Assembly: GCA_017453685.1 (NCBI GenBank)
Contig: JAFTEL010000058.1
Span: forward strand, 1 to 39,139
Length of the DNA stretch: 39,139 nucleotides
Reading direction: 5' to 3'
Source of the DNA: Clostridia bacterium
GTDB taxonomy: Bacteria > Bacillota > Clostridia > Oscillospirales > Acutalibacteraceae
In this document: in pieces, positions 27,893 through 36,871 of the stretch
How the letters are laid out: the number at the start of each line of letters is the position of its first letter
Numbering within the stretch: the stretch's first letter is position 1
Position numbers and translations under genes: made by a program
Notes under the pieces: generated by a model
The model's input: only the letters and a program-made list of their open reading frames with translations
What the model was told of the DNA's origin: nothing
Database searches by the model: none

Positions 27893-28813
27893 ATGCAATA
27901 TGTATTAATCGCCCTTCCCGTACTGATCGTTTTACTGGTCGTTGTCAACATCAAGATCGTCCCGCAGTCCAAGGCCTACGTCATCGAGCGTCTCGGCACC
28001 TACAAAGAGACCTGGCAGACCGGTCTGCACGTCAAAATCCCGTTCATTGACCGCATTTCCAAGATGGTATCGCTGAAAGAGCAGGTCGTGGATTTCCCGC
28101 CGCAGCCGGTTATCACCAAGGATAACGTCACCATGCAGATCGACACGGTCGTGTTCTACCAGATCACCGACCCGAAGCTCTATACCTACGGCGTGGAGCG
28201 TCCCCTTTCCGCGATCGAGAACCTTTCCGCCACCACGCTGCGCAACATCATCGGCGAACTGGAACTTGACCATACGCTCACCTCGCGCGACACCATCAAC
28301 GCCAAGATCCGCGGCATCCTCGACGAGGCGACCGACGCCTGGGGCATCAAGGTCAACCGCGTGGAACTGAAAAACATTCTCCCGCCGAAAGAGATTCAGG
28401 ACGCGATGGAGAAGCAAATGAAAGCGGAACGCCAGCGCCGTGAAGCGATCCTGCGCGCCGAAGGTGAAAAGGAGAGCCAGGTTCTCGTCGCCGAAGGTCA
28501 GAAGCGCTCCAAGATTCTCGCCGCCGAAGCCGACAAGCAATCCGCCATTCTTCACGCGGAAGCCGTGAAGGAAGCCAAAATTCGCGAATCCGAAGGTGAA
28601 GCGGAAGCCATCCTGAAGGTGGAAGAAGCGAGAGCCAAGGCCATCCAGCTCATCAACGAATCCAAGCCCAGCGAAGGGTTCCTCACCATCCGCAGCCTCG
28701 ACGCGTTTGAAAAAGCGGCCGACGGTCAGGCGACCAAGATCATCATTCCGTCCGAAATTCAAGGCATCGCGGGGCTTGCCAAAGCGGTCAGCGAATCCGT
28801 CAAAGACAAATAA
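27893..28813 (+). CDS. SPFH/Band 7 (paraslipin-type) membrane scaffold protein
   Basis: Product of 306 residues with an N-terminal membrane helix (LIALPVLIVLLVVVNIKIVP), the SPFH domain from about 25 to 175 (AYVIERLGTYKETWQTGLH, VDFPPQPVITKDNVTMQID), and a long Glu/Ala/Lys coiled coil from about 175 to 260. Members oligomerise into membrane rings and scaffold proteases or lipids. It belongs to the stomatin/QmcA-like group rather than flotillin. It is co-transcribed with nfeD and ends at a clear terminator. Confidence 0.94.
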   Translation: MQYVLIALPVLIVLLVVVNIKIVPQSKAYVIERLGTYKETWQTGLHVKIPFIDRISKMVSLKEQVVDFPPQPVITKDNVTMQIDTVVFYQITDPKLYTYGVERPLSAIENLSATTLRNIIGELELDHTLTSRDTINAKIRGILDEATDAWGIKVNRVELKNILPPKEIQDAMEKQMKAERQRREAILRAEGEKESQVLVAEGQKRSKILAAEADKQSAILHAEAVKEAKIRESEGEAEAILKVEEARAKAIQLINESKPSEGFLTIRSLDAFEKAADGQATKIIIPSEIQGIAGLAKAVSESVKDK

Positions 28814-28826
28814 ACCCGAACCCCCT

Positions 28827-28860
28827 GTCCGGCTGTGTTAAACGCAGCCGGACTTTTTTT
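28827..28860 (+). terminator. Intrinsic terminator after the SPFH gene
   Basis: A 9-bp perfect stem GTCCGGCTG / CAGCCGGAC with a 9-base loop, followed directly by seven T. Confidence 0.92.
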
Positions 28861-28922
28861 GACGAAAATGTGCGCAAATCATGAACATTATTCGGGTTAA
28901 AACAAAAAATTTCGTATTTTGC

Positions 28923-28951
28923 TTGTATCTTATTGAGAAGTAGTTTATAAT
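28923..28951 (+). promoter_or_regulatory. Predicted promoter of the PPIase gene
   Basis: TTGTAT (28923-28928), 17-base spacer, perfect TATAAT (28946-28951). The AT-rich sequence upstream (28862-28922) could act as an UP element. Confidence 0.6.
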
Positions 28952-29003
28952 AGGCGTGTTAGTTTCGGCTACAATAACATCATTATCGAAAAGGATTGAT
29001 CGA

Positions 29004-30746
29004 ATGGCTACCAAAAAAACGGCGCAGGACTACCGTGAAGAGCGCAAGGCGAGACTGGCCAAGAGCGCAAAACAGAACAGCAAAAAATCCCACCGCCTGA
29101 ACACCGCCGGTTCCGGCATGAATCAGAGAACCAAGAACATCATCACCATTGCCGTGTGCATCGCCGCAGCTTTGGCAATCGTCGTTGTTGCCTGCATCAA
29201 CCTCGGCGTTTTCGAGCGTTTCAAATCCATCAAGACCGTTGACGGCAAGAGCTATTCCGCCGTCGAATACGAGTATTATTACAAATCCACGCATTACTAT
29301 TACTTCAATATGTCCCAGCAGTATGACAACTACTACGGTCAGGGCTACGGCGCGATGTATACCGGTTACGATTCCAGCAAGCTGCCCGAGGAACAGGAAT
29401 ACGTCGGCGACGACTACAAACTTGAAGACGGCACCACCCCGACCTGGAAGCAGTATTTTGAGTATATCGCGCTGCAGAACATGCGCCGCACCATCGTGCT
29501 GGCGGATATGGCCAAGGAAGCCGGCTACAAAGCCACGGCGAAAGAGACCGCCGAAGCAAAAGAAATGCTGGACAACCTGCGTCAGAACATCAAAGACAGC
29601 GCCGATCAGAACAACGGCCAGGTCGTTTCCCTGGGCAAATATCTTCGCAGCAACTACGGCAAGGGCATGAGCGAATCGATGTTCAAAAAGGTCGTGGAAC
29701 GTGAAACGCTCGCCAACTCCTATTATACCAACCTGATCGAAAAGACCGGCGACGGCTATTCCGAAGATAAGCTCAACGAAGAATACAAGAAAGACCCCGC
29801 CGCTTACAACAGCGTCGATTTCCGAGTCTTCACGGTTGCTGCGGAGAGCGCTGACCTCGGCGAGGACGCGACTGCCGAAGAGACGCAGGCCGCTCAGACT
29901 AAGGCTGCCGACGAAGCCAAGAAAAAGGCCAACGAAATGTACGGCAAGATCACCGATGAAGCTTCCTTCAAAGCGCTCGCTGCCGAATACGCCTCCGCCG
30001 CGCAGAAGGAAAAAACCGATTTCAAAGAGGACAGCGCCACCCTCACCACACACGCGCGCAAAGACACCCTGAGCGGCATGCCCGAAAGCGTCACCAACTG
30101 GCTGTTCGCCGACACCACTAAGGCGGGCGACAAGAAGCTGATCGACGAAAACGGCACCTATTACCTGCTGTTCCTGGTCAAGGCTCAGTATAAGGACGAC
30201 ACCGGCGTAGTCGACGTTCGCCACATCCTCTATCAGTTCGACGAATCCGCGGAAGACGCCGCCAAGGATAAGGAAGAGAAAAAGGCTTCCGCCGAAGCAG
30301 CGCTGAAGAAGATCAACGAAAGCAGCGACAAGCTCGAAACCTTCCTGGATATCTGCGCGGAAGAAAGCGCCGACACCGGCTCCAACCAGAACGGCGGCCT
30401 GTATCAGTACGTCGGCAAGGGTCAGTACGTGAAGCCCTTTGAAGAGTGGGCGCTGGACGAGAACCGCAAAGAGGGCGACCTCGGCATCGTTGAGACCGAA
30501 TACGGCTATCACGTCATGTATTTTGAAAAGGCTTACAACAAGCCCTACTGGAAGATCACCATCGCCAACACGCTGGCCGATACCGAAGTGGACGATACGC
30601 TGAAGGCGGCTTATGAATCCGACAAGTACGCGGTGGCAAACGGCGAAAAGAACGCCACGCTCAAGAATCTGAACGCCAAGATCTACACCGAATTGAAAAC
30701 CACCTACTACGCGAGCGTCACGGAAACGACGACAGCCGCGAACTAA
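29004..30746 (+). CDS. Membrane-anchored parvulin-type peptidyl-prolyl isomerase
   Basis: Product of 580 residues. A basic cytoplasmic tail (1-44) precedes one membrane helix (about 46-67), then a large extracytoplasmic region, so this is a type II membrane protein. A Tyr-rich stretch (about 89-130) leads into a helical SurA/PrsA-like chaperone region. The canonical PpiC rotamase domain starts at VDVRHILYQF and includes GGLYQYVGKGQYVKPFEEWA and TEYGYHVMYFEK. A weaker rotamase-like segment precedes it (VDFRVFTVAAES to YYLLFLVKAQY). It probably folds exported proteins, as PrsA does, but without a lipobox. ATG 29004 is eight bases after AAAAGGA. Confidence 0.9.
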   Translation: MATKKTAQDYREERKARLAKSAKQNSKKSHRLNTAGSGMNQRTKNIITIAVCIAAALAIVVVACINLGVFERFKSIKTVDGKSYSAVEYEYYYKSTHYYYFNMSQQYDNYYGQGYGAMYTGYDSSKLPEEQEYVGDDYKLEDGTTPTWKQYFEYIALQNMRRTIVLADMAKEAGYKATAKETAEAKEMLDNLRQNIKDSADQNNGQVVSLGKYLRSNYGKGMSESMFKKVVERETLANSYYTNLIEKTGDGYSEDKLNEEYKKDPAAYNSVDFRVFTVAAESADLGEDATAEETQAAQTKAADEAKKKANEMYGKITDEASFKALAAEYASAAQKEKTDFKEDSATLTTHARKDTLSGMPESVTNWLFADTTKAGDKKLIDENGTYYLLFLVKAQYKDDTGVVDVRHILYQFDESAEDAAKDKEEKKASAEAALKKINESSDKLETFLDICAEESADTGSNQNGGLYQYVGKGQYVKPFEEWALDENRKEGDLGIVETEYGYHVMYFEKAYNKPYWKITIANTLADTEVDDTLKAAYESDKYAVANGEKNATLKNLNAKIYTELKTTYYASVTETTTAAN

Positions 30747-30764
30747 ATCGAGCGAACGCAAACA

Positions 30765-30800
30765 GCCCGTCGGAGCAAATCTTCGGCGGGCGATTTTTTT
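30765..30800 (+). terminator. Intrinsic terminator after the PPIase gene
   Basis: An 11-bp stem GCCCGTCGGAG / CTTCGGCGGGC (two G-T pairs) with a 5-base loop, followed by seven T. Confidence 0.88.
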
Positions 30801-30808
30801 GAGAAGAT

Positions 30809-30844
30809 AAAAAAGGAGCCGGCGGACCGTTCGATCTGCCGGCT
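30809..30844 (-). terminator. Intrinsic terminator after groEL
   Basis: Minus strand: AGCCGGC / GCCGGCT outer stem with an inner GATC/GGTC pairing, then CCTTTTTT. It lies back to back with the plus-strand terminator of the PPIase gene, so the two units converge cleanly. Confidence 0.82.
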
Positions 30845-30867
30845 TCTGGTTTATTAATGATTGCGGA

Positions 30868-32511
<1,644 letters not shown>

Positions 32512-32523
32512 TCATTTCCTCCC

Positions 32524-32820
<297 letters not shown>

Positions 32821-32841
32821 CTAACTATAAGTTTTCAAATT

Positions 32842-32868
32842 TTAGCACTCGACAGGTTCAAGTGCTAA
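32842..32868. promoter_or_regulatory. CIRCE operator (HrcA-binding site)
   Basis: TTAGCACTC, nine bases, AAGTGCTAA. This is the CIRCE consensus with one mismatch (A for G at the first base of the second arm). It sits just after the -10 box of the groESL promoter, the usual position for HrcA repression relieved by heat shock. Confidence 0.95.
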
Positions 32869-32873
32869 ACCAT

Positions 32874-32901
32874 ATTCTAACAACTTTTTTGGAAAATGCA
32901 A
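32874..32901 (-). promoter_or_regulatory. Predicted SigA promoter of groESL
   Basis: Minus strand: TTGCAT (32896-32901), 16-base spacer, TAGAAT (32874-32879), immediately upstream of CIRCE. Confidence 0.75.
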
Positions 32902-33006
32902 GCCTTTTTCTCAACTTTTTTTCGACAAAGCAAAGGTTTAACCTTTTTGTAACACTTTTCGGTCGGTTGCTGTTTTGAAAGCCTTTTGGAGAGGGCGACG
33001 CCATGC

Positions 33007-33026
33007 GGACAGCATCTATGCTGTCC
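33007..33026. repeat. Compact inverted repeat after the CHAP/dockerin gene
   Basis: GGACAGCAT / ATGCTGTCC is a perfect 9-bp palindrome with two central bases, 15 bases beyond the stop of the minus-strand CHAP gene. There is no T tract on that strand. It may be an mRNA 3' end hairpin or a protein-binding dyad. The rest of 32902-33041 holds nothing I recognise. Confidence 0.5.
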
Positions 33027-33041
33027 CTGATGATTTAATCT

Positions 33042-34874
33042 TTAAAATATGCGCAGCAGCCAATTCAACACAACGGTGAACAGCGCCTTGAGCCAGCCCA
33101 AAACGGTTTTTGCTGCGGGCGTTTCTTCGGCTTGTGTCGGCTGATCGGGTTCTATGGGTTCAATACTTTGGTCAATCAAACCGCAGTATTCGAGGTAAAC
33201 GCTGTCGGTTTGCAGCTCTTCTATCGGCGCAGTTTGGTCGATATCGTTCAGCAGCAACCCTGCCTGTTCCAAAATACCAGTGTCAACCGTGTCAATAACA
33301 CCGTCATGGTTGCAATCAGCAGCCATGCGCTGCGCGTCGGTTAGTGCATCTGGGCTAATCATACCATTGGTGACCAGATTTACAAAATAAGCATCGTTGC
33401 CATCGTACCAACTGTCGCCGTCGACGTCACCGAACACCACGATGGTATAACTGTCCACCAAATCATTATCGTTATTGTAGATATTCACTACCGTGCCGGT
33501 ACCCATCGCTTGCTTGGCGGTCGGGTATTCATATGATGCCGTACCGTCGGTTACCGCAACGCACCCCTGTGCCACGCCGACAGGCAGACCGTAAATGAAG
33601 TGCGTGCTTTCGTTAATTACAATATCATCGGAAATCGGCGTAATCACCGGCGAATAAACCGGTTTATTCACTTGGAAATTAGAATAATCAGATATTATGT
33701 GTACCCAGTCAGAACCATCCTCTTCCCAGCATTGTGAATTATAGGATTGAACAGAAGCCCTGTAATATCCTTCTCCAAACGAAACGCTTTCTCCGGACAC
33801 AGCATAATTCTTTCTGTAAATAGTTCTATAAGAACCATCGTCGTTTTCTCTTTCAATCACCAAATTATAGTGTGTCGTGTTGGTTGTTGCCGACCAGTTA
33901 AAGGTCACGTTCTCCCCTTCCTCATAGGAAGATTGAAGGCCGATAAACGAAGCCTTGTTCGGTCTGCTGCACTCTATGCAGCCCGGCATGGTAGTAGTTT
34001 CGCCGGTGTAACTCCAGTAATCGCACAGAGAGCATTTTTCATAACAACGGTGCGGATGAGCCGCTTCATAATGCCCGCCTTGCATTACTGCTGCATTCTC
34101 TCCTGTATAATACCAATCTCCGCAGTTGCACCTCATATATACACGGTGAGGGTGTACCCCTTCATAACCGCGCTCGTAGGAGTGAACATGAGTGGTCGAG
34201 CCTTGATAGTTTGGGTGACAAACATATTGAATATATGTCGTTGAACTCCATTCCTTTAACCCATTATTGTCAGAATTATTCCATCTGTAACGATATGAGT
34301 TTACTGCATCACTGGTATTTCCTTCAATTGTGTAAATCCACCCATTTTCGCGATCAACTTTCCAAACAAGACCAATATGGTCAACACAGTATCTTTTGGA
34401 ATAATTCCCATCGATATTATTATTGGTAATACTATTATAGTTTCCGTCATTACACACCCCTATTATATCACCGGGCTGTGGTTCATGATCTTTATATAAA
34501 AATGAACCGTTAAAATAGTTGCTATCTTGTCTAAAATACACTTTGCTATCTGAATCTGTCATAAAGAATTCAACTAAATCGTGTGCATACCCTCTTCTTG
34601 GAACGACGCTGGATGCGACACCTGCTTTCCATGCACAATCCGTTGCAAAGTATGAACACCAATCATAAGAATAAGGTAAATCGCTCTCATCTTTTCCCAA
34701 TTGTGCTTTTGCGATATTAGCGACATACTGCCCCTGATTGCTGGAATAATCGCCCTCAGCAAAATAATCAATACAAGAGATAATTGCGGCATTTGCCCGA
34801 AAATCCAACTGCGCAGCAGGTATAATTCCGACAATCAAAACGAGGCTTAAAAACAGTGATAACGCTTTCTTCAT
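33042..34874 (-). CDS. Secreted CHAP-domain protein with Cys/His repeats and a dockerin-like module
   Basis: Exported 610-residue protein. Signal peptide 1-29. CHAP (cysteine amidohydrolase/peptidase) domain about 45-220 with Cys73 in YDWCSYFATDC, His166 in VDHIGLVW and Asn186 in IEGNTSD. Two related Cys/His units follow at about 229-260 and 267-292, each with HPHR, two Cys and YTGE. Then come a fibronectin-III-like segment (about 305-405), a dockerin-like pair of calcium loops (GDVDGDSWYDGNDAY at 482-496 and ADCNHDGVIDTVDTG at 519-533), an acidic/Pro linker, and a hydrophobic C terminus. ATG 34874 is preceded by GGGGG. The first two thirds are clearly more AT-rich than the neighbours. A role in peptidoglycan cleavage, or attachment through cohesin, is inference. 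Confidence 0.82.
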   Translation of the reverse strand: MKKALSLFLSLVLIVGIIPAAQLDFRANAAIISCIDYFAEGDYSSNQGQYVANIAKAQLGKDESDLPYSYDWCSYFATDCAWKAGVASSVVPRRGYAHDLVEFFMTDSDSKVYFRQDSNYFNGSFLYKDHEPQPGDIIGVCNDGNYNSITNNNIDGNYSKRYCVDHIGLVWKVDRENGWIYTIEGNTSDAVNSYRYRWNNSDNNGLKEWSSTTYIQYVCHPNYQGSTTHVHSYERGYEGVHPHRVYMRCNCGDWYYTGENAAVMQGGHYEAAHPHRCYEKCSLCDYWSYTGETTTMPGCIECSRPNKASFIGLQSSYEEGENVTFNWSATTNTTHYNLVIERENDDGSYRTIYRKNYAVSGESVSFGEGYYRASVQSYNSQCWEEDGSDWVHIISDYSNFQVNKPVYSPVITPISDDIVINESTHFIYGLPVGVAQGCVAVTDGTASYEYPTAKQAMGTGTVVNIYNNDNDLVDSYTIVVFGDVDGDSWYDGNDAYFVNLVTNGMISPDALTDAQRMAADCNHDGVIDTVDTGILEQAGLLLNDIDQTAPIEELQTDSVYLEYCGLIDQSIEPIEPDQPTQAEETPAAKTVLGWLKALFTVVLNWLLRIF

Positions 34875-34891
34875 TTTCTTATCCCCCAAAT

Positions 34892-34919
34892 AAAAAAGTG
34901 CGCAGCCGAAGCTACGCAC
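34892..34919 (-). terminator. Intrinsic terminator in the leader of the CHAP/dockerin gene
   Basis: Minus strand: 9-bp stem GTGCGTAGC / GCTGCGCAC (one G-T pair) with a TTCG tetraloop, then TTTTTT. It ends only 17 bases before the CHAP gene ATG and just before its ribosome-binding site, so it would stop transcription before the gene. The upstream HAD gene already has its own terminator, so this one looks regulatory. Confidence 0.85.
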
Positions 34920-35059
34920 GAAAAATACATAGCTTCAATTGCTGCGACACAATTTCGTCATCGGTTTCCCAAGTATGCGAAAACGAAGCCTGCATTTTTA
35001 CCGAGAGATAAAAATGCACACTTAAGAAACCGAAAAGACGAATATATAATTGTGTCGCA
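34892..35059 (-). promoter_or_regulatory. Structured leader with candidate terminator/antiterminator switch
   Basis: From the predicted +1 the minus-strand RNA folds as a long hairpin (34943-35059). Its stems are 34943-34954 with 35048-35059 (12 bp), 34955-34959 with 35037-35041, 34961-34968 with 35026-35033 (8 bp), and 34991-35000 with 35009-35018 (10 bp). Then 34928-34938 can pair over 11 bp (three G-U) with 34906-34916, which is part of the terminator stem. The two folds exclude each other, as in attenuators and riboswitches. I match it to no known riboswitch, T-box or protein-binding leader. An alternative is a palindromic mobile-element remnant that inserted by chance. Confidence 0.6.
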
Positions 35060-35064
35060 AGTTG

Positions 35065-35093
35065 ATGATAACATACAGGAGGCGTATTTGCAA
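35065..35093 (-). promoter_or_regulatory. Predicted promoter of the CHAP/dockerin leader
   Basis: Minus strand: TTGCAA (35088-35093), 17-base spacer, TATCAT (35065-35070). It would start transcription at about 35058-35059, exactly the foot of the long hairpin. Confidence 0.65.
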
Positions 35094-35117
35094 CAGGAAT
35101 TTGGGGAGGTTTGCAAA

Positions 35118-35277
35118 AGCCTTCCCCTCGGAGGGGAAGGTGCTGAACGAAGTGAAGCGGATGAGGTGGAAGCGTTATTATCAGTTGGCAGTCGGTGATG
35201 ACATAGAATAGCAGCGTCTCCACCTCATCAGTCTCGTCGCTTTGCTCCTCGACAGCTTCCCCTCAGAGGGGAAGCCT
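35118..35277. repeat. Inverted pair of short hairpin repeats (MITE- or REP-like)
   Basis: Copy 1 (35118-35170) and copy 2 (35219-35277, opposite orientation) share an end hairpin, CCTTCCCCTC/GAGGGGAAGG and GCTTCCCCTC/GAGGGGAAGC, and an inner end GATGAGGTGGA. The 48 bases between them have no coding sense. Similar GC-rich hairpin repeats are scattered in many gut Clostridia genomes. This pair, the CHAP leader and the HAD terminator fill the whole 450-base gap between the CHAP and HAD genes. Confidence 0.75.
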
Positions 35278-35286
35278 GGAGCCTAT

Positions 35287-35313
35287 AAAAAAGCCGCCGG
35301 AAACCGGCGGCTT
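35287..35313 (-). terminator. Intrinsic terminator after the HAD phosphatase gene
   Basis: Minus strand: perfect 10-bp stem AAGCCGCCGG / CCGGCGGCTT with a 3-base loop, then TTTTTT (overlapping the stem end) ATAGG. It ends the yebC-HAD unit. Confidence 0.92.
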
Positions 35314-35325
35314 AAACAATGAATC

Positions 35326-35916
35326 TTATTTATATACTTCGTCGAAGCGGAATTCTTTGCGCTCGCCGTTTTTGAGGACGAGGAAGCACCGCTCCCCAAA
35401 CGAATAGATCGGACGGTCGTTTTTCAGATCGTCGGAATACACGCAGACCACGCGGCAATCGCCGAATTGTTCCTGAAAGCGCCGCACCTTTTCCTCAATC
35501 TTGCAGTTGCGGCCGATCAAAACGGCGGTTTTGGGATCGTGGCGGGTGGCGATGAGGTGTTCGACCCCGAGCCGGTCGCAGATCTCACGCAGCAGAAATT
35601 CGGGGCTGGCGCTGATGATGACCGCCGGACGCTCCCGTTTTTCGGTCTTGAACCACGGGAAAATATCCTTTTCGTGCCGATCCCAAAAGCCCTTCACATT
35701 CTTTTTCAAATTGATGAGGCGGATATACTGGAAGAAAAAGGACTTTTCTCTGGTCAGATCATAGAAATGCAGCACATAGAACAGCCCCGTGATGAGCTGG
35801 AACGGCATCAAAACGATGATCCACGGGTTATGCACCAGACAATAGAGGTAGAACAGCGACCCGCTGTCGAGCGAAAACACGGTGTGGTCAAAATCGTAAA
35901 TATCAACTTCGCGCAT
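35326..35916 (-). CDS. HAD-superfamily (subfamily IB) phosphatase
   Basis: SerB-like HAD hydrolase of 196 residues. Motif I is DIYDFDHTV (the two Asp are nucleophile and acid/base), motif II is the Ser of VIISASPEF, and motif III/IV is VYSDDLKNDRPI with the metal-binding Asp pair. The cap region (about 20-60) is strongly hydrophobic (WIIVLMPFQLITGLFYVLHF), which suggests membrane association or a lipid-linked substrate such as a phospholipid phosphate. It lies 7 bases after yebC and is co-transcribed with it. The exact substrate is unknown. Confidence 0.85.
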   Translation of the reverse strand: MREVDIYDFDHTVFSLDSGSLFYLYCLVHNPWIIVLMPFQLITGLFYVLHFYDLTREKSFFFQYIRLINLKKNVKGFWDRHEKDIFPWFKTEKRERPAVIISASPEFLLREICDRLGVEHLIATRHDPKTAVLIGRNCKIEEKVRRFQEQFGDCRVVCVYSDDLKNDRPIYSFGERCFLVLKNGERKEFRFDEVYK

Positions 35917-35923
35917 AGAAGGC

Positions 35924-36661
35924 TTATTCGTCGTCGGGGTTTTCCCAGTTGTGCCAGACTTCCTGCACGTCGTCGTTATCCTCGAACATTTCCAGCATCT
36001 TGTTCATGTTCTTGATCGCGTCCTCATCGGTCAGCGCCGTGTAGGTCGTGGGGATATACTGCACCTCGGCGACCACATACTTGTAACCCTGCGCTTCGAG
36101 CACGTCGCGCACGGCGCCCAGATCGTTGGGCTCGGTGCGGATATCGAACACGTTTTCATCCTCGGTGATGAAATCGACCGCGCCGGCTTCCAGCGCCGCG
36201 TCCATGAGCGTTTCTTCGTCAACGCCTTCGCTCTCAATGAGGATGACGCCCTGACGGTTGAACATGAACGAAACGCAGCCGGTCTGACCCATATTGCCGC
36301 CGTATTTGTCGAAATAATGGCGCACGTCGCCCGCGGTGCGGTTGCGGTTGTCGGTCAGCGTCTCGACGATCACGGCGATGCCGCAGGGGCCGTAGCCCTC
36401 GTAGACGATCTCTTCGTAATCGGCGCCGCCCTGCTCGCCGCTCGCCTTTTTGATGATGCGCTCAATGTTGTCGTTCGGCACGTTGGCGGCCTTCGCCTTG
36501 GCGATGATATCCTTCAGTTTGGAGTTGGAGGACGGGTCGGGCCCGCCCTGACGCACGGCGACCGCGATCTCACGGCCCATTTTGGTGAACACCTTGGCGC
36601 GCTGGCCGTCGGTCTTCTCCTTCTTGCGCTTGATCGTGCTCCATTTGTTATGTCCTGACAT
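35924..36661 (-). CDS. yebC: YebC/PmpR (TACO1) family protein
   Basis: Widespread family linked to transcriptional regulation and to translation of proline-rich stretches. The product is 245 residues, beginning MSGHNKWSTIKRKKEKTDGQ, the invariant family start. ANVPNDNIERIIKKASGE, GYGPCGIAVIVETLTDNRNRT and the acidic middle domain follow. It has a near-consensus SigA promoter. In many genomes it sits beside ruvC; that context is absent here, where its partner is the HAD gene. Confidence 0.96.
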   Translation of the reverse strand: MSGHNKWSTIKRKKEKTDGQRAKVFTKMGREIAVAVRQGGPDPSSNSKLKDIIAKAKAANVPNDNIERIIKKASGEQGGADYEEIVYEGYGPCGIAVIVETLTDNRNRTAGDVRHYFDKYGGNMGQTGCVSFMFNRQGVILIESEGVDEETLMDAALEAGAVDFITEDENVFDIRTEPNDLGAVRDVLEAQGYKYVVAEVQYIPTTYTALTDEDAIKNMNKMLEMFEDNDDVQEVWHNWENPDDE

Positions 36662-36701
36662 AAATTCACCATTCCTTCGTTTTGGAAGTTATAACTGTTG
36701 T

Positions 36702-36730
36702 ATTATAACATATTTGTTTTTTGTTTTCAA
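36702..36730 (-). promoter_or_regulatory. Predicted SigA promoter of yebC
   Basis: Minus strand: TTGAAA (36725-36730), 17-base A-rich spacer, perfect TATAAT (36702-36707); 5/6 and 6/6. Confidence 0.85.
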
Positions 36731-36787
36731 CCACAGCGAACCGATTTCATCAAAAAAGCGCGCACACAAAAAACGAACGGACTGTTC

Positions 36788-36825
36788 AAAAGCGGTTGAC
36801 AGACGGCCGCTTTTCATAGTATAAA
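36788..36825 (+). promoter_or_regulatory. Promoter of the glycosidase-like gene with inverted repeat around the -35
   Basis: Perfect TTGACA (36796-36801), 18-base spacer, TATAAA (36820-36825). An 8-bp perfect inverted repeat AAAAGCGG (36788-36795) / CCGCTTTT (36807-36814) flanks the -35 box, the form of a repressor operator. Confidence 0.8.
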
Positions 36826-36871
36826 CAACTTAAAGATAGAAATAAGGCAGAAAGCAGGTGTGTTGCTCATC

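Noticed and set aside
34892..35059. Known riboswitch or T-box in the CHAP leader
   Set aside because: The T-box AGGGTGG-type sequence, and the conserved cores of TPP, cobalamin, c-di-GMP-I and c-di-AMP elements as I know them, are not visible.
34912..35223. 103-codon minus-strand open frame upstream of the CHAP gene
   Set aside because: It is made up of the hairpin repeat and the structured leader, has no conserved sequence, and ends inside the terminator stem.
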